Shown: piece after piece, positions 15,958-23,885 of the stretch
Layout of the letters: each line of letters begins with the position of its first letter
Numbering within the stretch: position 1 is the stretch's first letter
The notes under the pieces: model-generated
The model's database searches: none
Told to the model about the DNA's origin: nothing
Seen by the model: the letters and a program-made list of their open reading frames with translations, nothing else
DNA from: an uncultured Bacteroidia bacterium
GTDB lineage: Bacteria; Bacteroidota; Bacteroidia; Bacteroidales; UBA932
Direction of reading: 5' to 3'
Length of the DNA stretch: 64,000 nucleotides
Assembly (NCBI GenBank): GCA_902778855.1
Contig: CACYZM010000009.1
Coordinates: 1-64,000 of the forward strand
Made by a program: the position numbers and the translations under genes

Positions 15958-18206
15958 AGGCGGCTTTCGTCTGGCTGCTCCTGCTGTCGGCTGTCCTGCC
16001 GGCGGCCGGGCAGAAAGTTGTTTTGTCGGGATATGTGAAGGAGGCTTCCAGCGGAGAACCGCTCATCGGGGCGGTGGTCTTTACGGCGGATCTGTCGGCC
16101 GGCGTGTCGACCAATAATTATGGCTTTTATTCGCTGCAGATCGACCGGAAGGAACAGGTCATCAAGTGTTCCTATGCCGGCTATGTGACCGCGGAAGCCA
16201 AGATCGACCCCAAGGCCTCGCTCAAATACGACTTTGAGCTGGAGGAAGACCACGTGATGCTGGAAGCGGCCAAGGTGTTTTCCAAGAGCAAACGGGAACA
16301 GCTGACCCTGCCGCAACTCGGGATGGAGACGGTCAGCGGCGACATCATCCGCAAACTGCCGGCGCTGATGGGGGAGGCCGACATCATCCGGGTGATCCAG
16401 ATGATGCCCGGCGTGCAGACGCCGAGCGAAGGCTCCACCGGTTTCAGCGTGCGCGGCGGCGGCATCGACCAGAATCTCGTGCTGATGGACGGTGCGCCGC
16501 TCTACAATTCCGGCCACTTCCTCGGCTTTATGTCGATGTTCAACGGCGATGTAGTCAAGAACGCACAGCTGTATAAGGGTGATTTTCCCACCAATTTTGG
16601 CGGACGTCTCTCCTCCGTGCTCGACGTCAGTACGCGCGACGGCAACAACAGTCAGTTCAAGGGCGATTTCTCCATCGGCCTGATCACCTCCAAACTGGCC
16701 ATCGAAGGGCCTATTGTCAAGAACAAGTTGTCCTTTATGCTGGCCGCCCGCCGGACCTATATGGACATCTTCTTTCCTCTCTTCGGCGAAAAGATTCCCA
16801 AAAACACCCAGATGTACTTTTACGACCTCAACGGCAAGATCAGCTGGGTGGCGGGGGAGAAGGACCGTGTGTACCTGAGCGCCTTCAGCGGAAAGGACGT
16901 CCCCAAGGTGTTCTTCAACACATCCCTGTATAATTCCCGTTACAAAGCCGGCCTGGACTGCGACATGACCAGCACGAGCTTCGACTATCAGACGGGAATC
17001 GGGGAAACGGGCCTGAAGGCCGGCATCACCTGGTACATCAATCCGAACAATACGGTGAAGGCGGGCGTCCAGGCCGCCTATTTCCGGATGGATCCGGGCG
17101 ACGTCGACCCCTCGGACGAAGAATCCATTGTCCAGGCGCTGCATATGCCGCAAAGCTACGGCGTGATGCCGTCGGTGTACGCCCAGAACGAGCAGAAGAT
17201 CGGCAAACTGACCCTTCGTTATGGGTTCCGGCTGTCCTCATTCTCGACGCTCGGCGAAGCCGACCAGCGCTACTACGATCCCAAGACACACGAGCCGACC
17301 AAGACCGTGCACTTTGACAAAGGAAAGCCGATCAAAACCGACATCGGGTTCGAGCCGCGCATTTCGGCCTCGCTCTCCGTCAGTCCCGATTTCTCGCTGA
17401 AGGCGGCCTACTCCCGTTCCTTCCAGTATATCCAGCAGGTGCCCATCAGCATTTCCGGCAACCCGGTCGACGCCTGGTTCATGGCTTCGCCGAATATCGA
17501 GCCGCAGTGTTCCGACCAGTTCTCGGCCGGCCTCAACGCGCTCTTCGTCAACCAGGCGCTGGAGCTTTCCGCGGAAGTGTTCTACAAGAACAACAAGAAC
17601 ACGATGGACTTCAAGGAAAATCCCGGTTTCGTGTTCGACGACGCCGAGCGGGAGAAACTGCTGCGTTTCGGCACCTCGTATTCTTTCGGCACGGAACTGA
17701 TGCTCCGCTACGATTTCGACCGCTTTGGCGGCTGGGTGTCGTACACCTGGTCGCGGGCCATCTACGACATTCCCGAACTGAACGGCGGAAGGCCGTACCG
17801 TTCGCCCCTGAACCACGAGCATTCCATCAATTTCGTCCTGTCGTACGATTTCAACCGGCGGGTTTCCGCTTCGGCCGACTGGGTGTTCTACAGCGGCGCT
17901 CCCACGACCTTCCCGAACGGCCGTTTCGTGTACGGCGGTTCCTACGCGAACATCTATTCGTACCGGAACGAAGATTCCCTGCCCGACTATCACCGGATGG
18001 ACCTTTCCCTGACGCTGAAAAGCAAGCGCCGGGCGGAAGGCAAACCCTGGGGCAGCGAGTGGAGTTTCTCCTTCTACAACGCCTATTCGCGCCACAACGC
18101 CTGGTCGCTGGCCTTCCTCTACAGCCAAAGGGAGGAGCGGCCCCTGGCCATGAAAGTCTATTTGTTCACCATTATTCCGTCGGTATCCTACAATGTCTAT
18201 TTCTAA
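15921..18206 (+). CDS. TonB-dependent receptor with carboxypeptidase-regulatory-like N-domain
   Basis: 761 residues. The ATG at 15921, 37 nt inside the GH20 gene, is the only start that keeps the signal peptide (hydrophobic stretch about 15-29, AAG/QK). Next comes a CarboxypepD_reg-like domain (about 32-115, 'LSGYVKEASSGEPLIGAVVF'), then the plug (about 130-250, 'IRVIQMMPGVQTPSEG', 'FSVRGGGIDQNLVLMDGAPLYN') and a beta barrel ending in the aromatic C-terminus VYF. It imports an unknown ligand across the outer membrane with TonB energy. The partner downstream is DUF4249 rather than SusD. Expression is probably coupled to GH20. Confidence 0.92.
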   Translation: MVCRRLYLQTTIKAAFVWLLLLSAVLPAAGQKVVLSGYVKEASSGEPLIGAVVFTADLSAGVSTNNYGFYSLQIDRKEQVIKCSYAGYVTAEAKIDPKASLKYDFELEEDHVMLEAAKVFSKSKREQLTLPQLGMETVSGDIIRKLPALMGEADIIRVIQMMPGVQTPSEGSTGFSVRGGGIDQNLVLMDGAPLYNSGHFLGFMSMFNGDVVKNAQLYKGDFPTNFGGRLSSVLDVSTRDGNNSQFKGDFSIGLITSKLAIEGPIVKNKLSFMLAARRTYMDIFFPLFGEKIPKNTQMYFYDLNGKISWVAGEKDRVYLSAFSGKDVPKVFFNTSLYNSRYKAGLDCDMTSTSFDYQTGIGETGLKAGITWYINPNNTVKAGVQAAYFRMDPGDVDPSDEESIVQALHMPQSYGVMPSVYAQNEQKIGKLTLRYGFRLSSFSTLGEADQRYYDPKTHEPTKTVHFDKGKPIKTDIGFEPRISASLSVSPDFSLKAAYSRSFQYIQQVPISISGNPVDAWFMASPNIEPQCSDQFSAGLNALFVNQALELSAEVFYKNNKNTMDFKENPGFVFDDAEREKLLRFGTSYSFGTELMLRYDFDRFGGWVSYTWSRAIYDIPELNGGRPYRSPLNHEHSINFVLSYDFNRRVSASADWVFYSGAPTTFPNGRFVYGGSYANIYSYRNEDSLPDYHRMDLSLTLKSKRRAEGKPWGSEWSFSFYNAYSRHNAWSLAFLYSQREERPLAMKVYLFTIIPSVSYNVYF

Positions 18207-19134
18207 TAACAGATTCTGGGTGGCGCTGGTGTGCTTCGCCCTCGTCCTGCTCTCGGGCTGCAGCGAGGAAGTGGATGTCCACACGCGGAGCATGGACCGG
18301 GCCTATCTGGTGGTTGAGGCGATGCTGACCGACCGGGCCGACCGGCCGCAGACCGTGCTGCTGACGGAATCCATCGACTTTTTCGAGGATGAGAAGCCGC
18401 CCTTGGTCACGGGCGCCGAAGTGTCAGTCAGCGACGGGGTGGGAACATACCGCTATACGGAATCTCCTTCGGGAAGCGGCCGCTATGTCGGGCCGGAGGG
18501 TTTCCACGGCGCGCCGGGAAACACCTACACGCTTTCGATTGATGCCGTGGTCGGCGGAAAACGCAACCACTATGAAGCCGTCTCCACAATGGAGAAGCCG
18601 GGTTTTGAAGTCCAGGCGGTGGACTATATGTATCTGGGTGCGACGAATCCCCAGGCCGACAGCCTGTGGTCTGTCGCGGTATGGGGCCAGGACAGTCCGG
18701 AGACCAACTACTATTATGTCAGCGCCCAGCTGAACGAAGCCGTCTTCCCGCTCGGCCTCTCGCTGGTGATGGACGACAAGTATTTCAACGGGCAGAAAGT
18801 CGTCTGTTTCCCGATTACCACGCTCTATCAGACGGAAGGCACCCGCCGGCAGTATGGCGACTGCGGCAAATATCTGGAAACCGGAGACGTCTTTACGCTG
18901 AACGTTTATTCGGTCCCCCAGGAATATTTTACCTTCTATATGGGCTTCGTCTCCAGCAGCGTCGGCGCGGCCATTCCGATGCTGCAGTCCCAGCCGGCCA
19001 ACTGTCCCACCAACGTGAGCGGCGGCGACGCCGTCGGCTACTTCGTGGCCTGCTCGTCCTCCTCCGCCAGCGTCGTCATCGACAATCCTTTCCGCCCGTT
19101 CTACAAGAAAGCCTTCGGCGGGCTCCCGTTTTAA
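18193..19134 (+). CDS. DUF4249 domain lipoprotein
   Basis: 313 residues with lipoprotein signal (LLSGC, Cys23). The body fits DUF4249: 'AYLVVEAMLTDR', 'VLLTESIDFF', 'VTGAEVSVSDG', 'GAPGNTYTLSI', a central 'NYYYVSAQLNE', and the end 'SGGDAVGYFVACSSSSASVVI'. DUF4249 genes regularly follow TonB-dependent receptors in Bacteroidota and may act as surface accessory proteins; their biochemical role is not established to my knowledge. The ATG overlaps the receptor's stop by 14 bp, so the two are coupled. A terminator hairpin follows. Confidence 0.88.
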   Translation: MSISNNRFWVALVCFALVLLSGCSEEVDVHTRSMDRAYLVVEAMLTDRADRPQTVLLTESIDFFEDEKPPLVTGAEVSVSDGVGTYRYTESPSGSGRYVGPEGFHGAPGNTYTLSIDAVVGGKRNHYEAVSTMEKPGFEVQAVDYMYLGATNPQADSLWSVAVWGQDSPETNYYYVSAQLNEAVFPLGLSLVMDDKYFNGQKVVCFPITTLYQTEGTRRQYGDCGKYLETGDVFTLNVYSVPQEYFTFYMGFVSSSVGAAIPMLQSQPANCPTNVSGGDAVGYFVACSSSSASVVIDNPFRPFYKKAFGGLPF

Positions 19135-19137
19135 CAC

Positions 19138-19173
19138 AAAAACAGGCTCATACAATCGTATAAGCCTGTTTTT
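19138..19173 (+). terminator. Terminator after the GH20-receptor-DUF4249 unit
   Basis: AAAAACAGGCT / AGCCTGTTTTT arms with an inner ATAC/GTAT pairing, ending in TTTTT. It lies directly beside the 3' end of the convergent tRNA-Ser, which it may also serve. Confidence 0.78.
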
Positions 19174-19174
19174 G

Positions 19175-19262
19175 CGGTGAGGGGGGGATTCGAACCCCCG
19201 GTACGGTAATCCCGTACGTCAGTTTAGCAAACTGGTGGTTTAAGCCACTCACCCACCTCACC
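19175..19262 (-). tRNA. tRNA-Ser (GCU anticodon)
   Basis: 88 nt on the minus strand with a 7-bp acceptor stem GGTGAGG/CCTCACC and anticodon loop TTTGCTAA (GCT, reading AGC/AGU). It has the long serine-type variable arm (GTACGGGATTACCGTAC) and a TTCGAATC T-loop. The 3' CCA is not encoded (discriminator G, then CAAAAA). Confidence 0.95.
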
Positions 19263-19306
19263 GTGTTGTCGGGGCTCTGCCCCGTGCCCCGCGCCTCCCG
19301 GCCTTA

Positions 19307-19359
19307 GTACTTTTGCTATGCGAGCATTCTGCGTATTCGAGCTTTTGCTGCAAAAGTAC
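19307..19359. repeat. Inverted repeat between two divergent tRNA genes
   Basis: GTACTTTTGC at 19307-19316 and its exact complement GCAAAAGTAC at 19350-19359 are extended by GGCC on both outer sides with small bulges. The right arm is also part of the 15-bp near-palindrome CTTTTGC-T-GCAAAAG. Each arm contains TACTTTTG, a -7-like box, facing in opposite directions. A second small hairpin (GTCAGC/GCTGAC) lies at 19373-19386. Confidence 0.6.
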
Positions 19360-19401
19360 CGGCCTCCGGCGGTCAGCTGATGCTGACTTGGCTAGGGAGT
19401 G

Positions 19402-19433
19402 CAAAGATAGAGGGTTTTCGGTAATAAGCCAAA
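19402..19433 (-). promoter_or_regulatory. Minus-strand promoter upstream of tRNA-Ser
   Basis: TTTG (19430-19433), 20-nt spacer, TATCTTTG (19402-19409) on the minus strand. It would start a transcript about 135 nt before tRNA-Ser that includes the inverted repeat above. Confidence 0.6.
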
Positions 19434-19442
19434 TTTTTTTCA

Positions 19443-19450
19443 TATCTTTG
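19443..19450 (+). promoter_or_regulatory. Promoter -7 box for tRNA-Pro
   Basis: TATCTTTG, ending 8 nt before the 5' end of the tRNA-Pro gene. Confidence 0.65.
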
Positions 19451-19458
19451 TTGTCTAT

Positions 19459-19531
<73 letters not shown>

Positions 19532-19572
19532 CGAAGCGACAAAGCGAAAAACTGACAACAAGATATCCAGCC

Positions 19573-20823
19573 ATGAAAAAGATCCTTGCTTCCGTGGTAT
19601 TGCTGCTGGGCCTGACGGCCGTGTTGGCGGCGCAAGACTACAACTGCTTCTCCATCATCGCCGGGCGGAACGCCACAGTCGACGGCTCCGTGCTGATGGC
19701 CCATAACGAGGACGACAGCGGCGAGCAGATGCTCAACATCTATGTCGTGCCCGCCACCGACAAGAACCTCCGCTACATCTGGTGCGAATTCCCCGGCATG
19801 GAGGTGTCCGACGTCTTCATGAACCAGTTCGGCGTGTCGGTCGCCTCGAACGGCTGCCCGTCCCGCGAAGACAAGGCTGACCTCAAGGGCAAGGGCGTGC
19901 TCTATGAAATCCGCACGTCCGTCGCCAAATACGCCCGTACGGCCCGCGAGGCCGTGGCCATCATCGGATCGATGGTCGAGACCTTCGGCTATTCCGGCAG
20001 CGGCCGCTCCTACATCGTGGCCGACCCTTCGGAAGGCTGGGTAATCTCCGTGGTCAAGGGTCGTCACTGGGTGGCCCAGCGCGTGCCCGACGACAAAGTG
20101 ATGACCATTCCGAATTATTATGTGATCGGAGCGGTCGACCTCGATGACGAAGAGAACTTCGCCGGCAGCGACGACCTCGTGGAATACGCCATCTCCCGCG
20201 GCTGGTACGATCCGGCCAAGGACGGCGACTTCTCCTTCGCCCGTGCCTATTCGTCGGAAAAATCCATCGCTTCGACCAACAACCAGCGCCGTCATCACCA
20301 GGCCTGGATGTACTTCTTCGGCATGGACCGGCCGGGCGAGTTCGCTTCCGTCCCGATGAAGAAAGTCTCGCTCCGCGATATGATGAATGTCCTGGCCATC
20401 CACGATCCCGCCACGCCCGACGGCCACCTGGTCAACAGCATCTGCAACGACCACACCATCCTTTCCTCGATCTTCCAGCTCCGTCCCATGCTCGACTTCG
20501 AGACGGGCTGCGTGATGTGGAACGCGATGGGTCACCCCTGCTCCGAAGTGTATGTCCCCTGGTATGCCGGCATCACGAAGGCGCCGGCCGGCCTGGGCCG
20601 CTACAAGACGGCGCAGGAAGCCGAGAAGAAGCATATGTCCGCCGGCAAGGATCTGCGCAAGAACCATCCCGATCACTTCTACTGGCAATACGTCGACGGT
20701 TGGACCGTGAATCCGGACCCGCAGGCCATGCACGACCGTCAGCGCGAAATCTTCCGCGAGCGCAACAAATTTGAAAAGAGCGCCACGAAAGACTACAACG
20801 CGTTTATCGAGAAATTCTATTAG
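19573..20823 (+). CDS. C69 family dipeptidase, exported
   Basis: 416 residues from the ATG at 19573; upstream in-frame sequence is the tRNA. A hydrophobic leader (1-20, LAA/Q) is followed by Cys25 in 'DYNCFSIIAGRNATVDGSVLMAHNEDD'. That is the C69 (PepD-like) Ntn-hydrolase pattern, in which the Cys becomes the N-terminal nucleophile after processing. 'NQFGVSVASNGCPSRED', 'SYIVADPSEGWVISVVKGRHWVAQRVPDD' and 'RPMLDFETGCVMWNAMGHPC' also fit. It probably hydrolyses short peptides in the periplasm. It is convergent with the next gene, with a small GC hairpin between the two stop codons. Confidence 0.9.
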   Translation: MKKILASVVLLLGLTAVLAAQDYNCFSIIAGRNATVDGSVLMAHNEDDSGEQMLNIYVVPATDKNLRYIWCEFPGMEVSDVFMNQFGVSVASNGCPSREDKADLKGKGVLYEIRTSVAKYARTAREAVAIIGSMVETFGYSGSGRSYIVADPSEGWVISVVKGRHWVAQRVPDDKVMTIPNYYVIGAVDLDDEENFAGSDDLVEYAISRGWYDPAKDGDFSFARAYSSEKSIASTNNQRRHHQAWMYFFGMDRPGEFASVPMKKVSLRDMMNVLAIHDPATPDGHLVNSICNDHTILSSIFQLRPMLDFETGCVMWNAMGHPCSEVYVPWYAGITKAPAGLGRYKTAQEAEKKHMSAGKDLRKNHPDHFYWQYVDGWTVNPDPQAMHDRQREIFRERNKFEKSATKDYNAFIEKFY

Positions 20824-20836
20824 CGGAGGCTGCGCG

Positions 20837-21361
20837 CTAGCGCAACCGTTTGATATACGTGCTCAGGGTGATCACTTGGTCACCCTTTGCTGCGTAATAG
20901 CCCTGCTTGGGATTGCGTTCCAGGCTCTCGATGACCGTGGTCAGCGGGGTGGAGGAGAGGACTTCGTTGTAGCGGCGGAGGTCGTCGAGCGAATAGGTGT
21001 TGACGGCGTCCCAGAGCCCCTGCAGGGCGGGGATCTGCTCCATTTCGTTGCGGTTCCAGCGGTTGTGGGAGGCCAGGTATTCCACGCCCAGCGTCGCTTC
21101 CTTTTTCGAAGGGCCCGTTTCGACGGGCTCCTGCGGCGGCTCGGGCTCGACGGCGACCGTGTCGGCCGGAAGCGTGTCGACCGGATGGAGGTCGGCGGCC
21201 GTTTCGGCTTCGTGCCGGCGTTCACGCCAGCTTCCGGTGCGCAGTCCCAGGGCGAAGCCCAGCAGGATGGCGCAGACGATGACCGCGATGGCGGCGGTCA
21301 GCTGCAGGGCCTCCTTGCGGCGGGTGCGCGGGTCTTGGGAAGGATGCGGGTTTTGTGTCAT
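20837..21361 (-). CDS. Single-pass membrane protein of unknown function
   Basis: 174 residues from the ATG at 21361; a TTG nine bases earlier overlaps the promoter and is rejected. Layout: a short basic cytoplasmic N-terminus, one membrane helix (about 20-42), an acidic Pro/Glu-rich linker (about 60-85), and a small C-terminal domain (about 90-174) ending 'VITLSTYIKRLR'. I do not recognise the family. The layout suggests an anchored periplasmic domain. Transcription is from its own promoter, probably without a leader. Confidence 0.72.
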   Translation of the reverse strand: MTQNPHPSQDPRTRRKEALQLTAAIAVIVCAILLGFALGLRTGSWRERRHEAETAADLHPVDTLPADTVAVEPEPPQEPVETGPSKKEATLGVEYLASHNRWNRNEMEQIPALQGLWDAVNTYSLDDLRRYNEVLSSTPLTTVIESLERNPKQGYYAAKGDQVITLSTYIKRLR

Positions 21362-21367
21362 TGCGCG

Positions 21368-21375
21368 CAAAAGTA
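21368..21375 (-). promoter_or_regulatory. Promoter -7 box for the 174-residue membrane protein
   Basis: Minus-strand TACTTTTG with only 6 nt between the box and the ATG at 21361, predicting a leaderless transcript. Confidence 0.55.
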
Positions 21376-21396
21376 ATCAAATCTTAGCATTTTTGC

Positions 21397-21404
21397 TATC
21401 TTTG
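21397..21404 (+). promoter_or_regulatory. Promoter -7 box for ychF
   Basis: TATCTTTG, 24 nt upstream of the ychF ATG, divergent from the box at 21368-21375. Confidence 0.6.
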
Positions 21405-21428
21405 CAAGTTATTATTAAAAAGTGAAAC

Positions 21429-22532
21429 ATGGCTTTGAAATGCGGAATCGTAGGCTTGCCGAACGTCGGTAAATCGACCTTGTTCAACTGCATCAGTTCT
21501 TCGCGGGCCCAGGCGGCGAATTTTCCGTTCTGCACCATCGAACCCAACGTGGGTTCAACGACCGTGCCGGACGACCGTCTCGGCGTCCTGACCGATATCT
21601 GCCACCCCAAGCGGACCATCCCGGCTACGGTCGAGATCGTGGACATCGCGGGCCTGGTGAAGGGCGCGAGCCGCGGCGAGGGCCTGGGCAACCAGTTCCT
21701 GGCCAACATCCGCGAAACCGATGCCATCCTCCACGTGCTGCGTTGCTTCGACGATCCGAACGTGACCCACGTCGACGGTAGCGTCGATCCGGTCCGCGAC
21801 AAGGAGATCATCGATGTCGAGCTGCAGATCAAGGACCTGGAGACGGTCGAGAACCGGCTCTCCAAGCTCCAGAAGCAGGCCCAGACGGGCGGCGACAAGC
21901 AGGCCAAGAAGGCCGTGGACGTGCTGCTCCGCTATAAGGAAGTGCTCGAGCAGGGCCGCAATGCCCGCGAAGTGGAGCTCGACAATGCCGAGGAGCGCAA
22001 GATCGCGCGCGAGTTCTGCCTGCTCACCAACAAGCCCGTGCTCTATGTCTGCAACGTGGACGAGGCTTCCGCCGCCAGCGGAAACGCCTACGTCGATGCC
22101 GTGCGCGCGGCCGTGGCGGGCGAGGATGCGCAGCTGCTGGTGATTTCGGCCAAGATCGAATCGGAGATCGCCGAACTCGACGATCCCGAGGAGCGGGCCA
22201 TGTTCCTCGCCGAGATCGGCCTCGAAGATTCGGGCGTGGTACGGCTCATCCAGTCGGCCTATGCGCTGCTGGGCCTCCGAACCTTCTTTACCGCAGGTGC
22301 TGACGAGTGCCGTGCTTGGACCATCCACCAGGGCGACAAAGCCCCGCAGGCGGCCGGCGTGATCCATACCGATTTCGAAAAAGGCTTCATCCGGGCCGAA
22401 GTCATCAAGTACGACGATTTCGTGGAACTCCGCAGCGAAGCGGCCTGCCGGGCGGCGGGCAAACTTGCCAGCGAAGGCAAGGAGTACGTGGTGCAGGATG
22501 GCGACATCATGCACTTCCTGTTCAATGTATAA
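21429..22532 (+). CDS. ychF: Redox-regulated ATPase YchF (Obg-like)
   Basis: 367 residues, full length. YchF is a TRAFAC-class P-loop protein that prefers ATP and is linked to ribosomes, the proteasome and oxidative stress in other organisms. Walker A is GLPNVGKST (8-16). 'EPNVGSTTVPDDRL', 'DIAGLVKGASRGEGLGNQFLANIRE' (switch II) and 'CNVDE' instead of NKxD explain the altered nucleotide preference. The C-terminal TGS domain ends 'YVVQDGDIMHFLFNV'. The next gene starts 19 bp downstream. Confidence 0.97.
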   Translation: MALKCGIVGLPNVGKSTLFNCISSSRAQAANFPFCTIEPNVGSTTVPDDRLGVLTDICHPKRTIPATVEIVDIAGLVKGASRGEGLGNQFLANIRETDAILHVLRCFDDPNVTHVDGSVDPVRDKEIIDVELQIKDLETVENRLSKLQKQAQTGGDKQAKKAVDVLLRYKEVLEQGRNAREVELDNAEERKIAREFCLLTNKPVLYVCNVDEASAASGNAYVDAVRAAVAGEDAQLLVISAKIESEIAELDDPEERAMFLAEIGLEDSGVVRLIQSAYALLGLRTFFTAGADECRAWTIHQGDKAPQAAGVIHTDFEKGFIRAEVIKYDDFVELRSEAACRAAGKLASEGKEYVVQDGDIMHFLFNV

Positions 22533-22551
22533 TATTGCAAGATTCGACCAT

Positions 22552-23880
22552 ATGAAAAAACTTCTGTTAGTCGCGACGATGGCGGCGGTCCTGGCGGGCT
22601 GCCTCACTGGATGCAACCAGCATCCCGTCGCAGAACCGGGCTGGTATACCAATGCCACCTATTTCGACGAGAAAAACGGCCTTTACGAAGAAATGCCGAT
22701 TTACCCGAACAACATCGTGCTGGTGGGCGACGACTATATCGACCGCGGCCTCTGGAACGAGTTCTACGGGGATACGACCCTCAAGAACCGCGGCATCACC
22801 TACGATGCCACCGAACACGTGCTCTACCGCATCGGCAAGATCGCCGCACAGCATCCCGCCAAGATTTTCGTGAGCGCCGGCTATAACGACCTGCTGCACG
22901 GCACTTCCGTCGATACGGTGACGGCCAACCTCCGCGCCATCTTCGACCGGATCGCCAAGGCTTCGCCCAAGACGAAATGCTACTACCTGAACATCGTGCT
23001 CACGCCCGACCTCAACGCTGAACAGGCCGCTGCCGGCCAGGCCGTGAACCAGGCGGCGCTGGAGCTTTCCCGCAACGGCAAATTCGAGGTGATCGACATC
23101 GACGCCGCCCTGCGCGAAGGCATCGCCTCCGGAGCCTACTCCTGGGACGAAGGCAAATATCTGAACGGCGCCGGCTACGAAGCCCTGGCCCAGGCCATCG
23201 AACGGCAGATCGGCAAGCCGCACCAGAACCACGCGGCCGACAAGGAGGACGCCCTGGAAGTGTCCGACTACTACAAGCACCGCGTGTCGGTATTCCGCTC
23301 CCTGCCCGAGACCGAAAACCAGATCATCATGCTGGGCAACAGCTTGATCAACAACGGCCCCTGGGCCGAGCTTTTCCCGCTGGGCCTCGTGGTCAACCGC
23401 GGCATCAGCGGCGACGTGGCGATGGGTGTCGACCAGCGCCTCGAGGAGATCGTGGCCGACAAGCCGTCCAAGATCTTCCTGATCACCGGCACGAACGACC
23501 TGATCAACGAACCTGAACTGCCCGCCATCAAGCTGTGGGACCGCTATGAGAAACTCATCAAGGACATCCGCGAACAGCTGCCCGAAACGGAACTCTACGT
23601 GCAGAGCATGCTTCCGCTCAATCCGAAGACGAAGTTCTACGCCGGGTTCAACGACCGCGCCGCCGAGCTCAACAAACTGCTCGACGCCGGCGCCGGCCGC
23701 TATGGTTACTACTTCATCGACATTGCCTCCAAGATGACCGACGAAAACGGCGACCTGCAGGAAGAATGCACGACCGACGGCATCCATCTTTCCGCCATCG
23801 GCTACTTCAAGTGGGCGGCCGAGCTGGCCCGGGGCAACCGGATGATGCATTCCCTGAAAAACAATCTCCCTAACTTGTAA
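22552..23880 (+). CDS. Tandem SGNH/GDSL hydrolase lipoprotein, N-domain catalytically dead
   Basis: 442 residues with a lipoprotein signal (VLAGC, Cys17). Two SGNH domains lie in tandem. The C-terminal one (about 250-435) has all blocks: '[12 protein letters not shown]' (Ser), 'NRGISGD' (Gly), 'ITGTNDL' (Asn) and '[12 protein letters not shown]' (Asp-His). The N-terminal one (about 50-225) keeps the fold signature but reads '[11 protein letters not shown]' where the Ser should be, and '[10 protein letters not shown]' where Asp-x-x-His should be, so it should not hydrolyse esters. It may bind a glycan. The active domain could be an acetylesterase or lysophospholipase. It lies between ychF and aspS, 5 bp before the latter. 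Confidence 0.87.
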   Translation: MKKLLLVATMAAVLAGCLTGCNQHPVAEPGWYTNATYFDEKNGLYEEMPIYPNNIVLVGDDYIDRGLWNEFYGDTTLKNRGITYDATEHVLYRIGKIAAQHPAKIFVSAGYNDLLHGTSVDTVTANLRAIFDRIAKASPKTKCYYLNIVLTPDLNAEQAAAGQAVNQAALELSRNGKFEVIDIDAALREGIASGAYSWDEGKYLNGAGYEALAQAIERQIGKPHQNHAADKEDALEVSDYYKHRVSVFRSLPETENQIIMLGNSLINNGPWAELFPLGLVVNRGISGDVAMGVDQRLEEIVADKPSKIFLITGTNDLINEPELPAIKLWDRYEKLIKDIREQLPETELYVQSMLPLNPKTKFYAGFNDRAAELNKLLDAGAGRYGYYFIDIASKMTDENGDLQEECTTDGIHLSAIGYFKWAAELARGNRMMHSLKNNLPNL

Positions 23881-23885
23881 TCAAT

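Noticed and set aside
20826..20846. GC hairpin between the C69 dipeptidase and the 174-residue gene as a terminator
   Set aside because: The stem is only 5 bp (TGCGC/GCGCA) with no T-tract; too weak to list.
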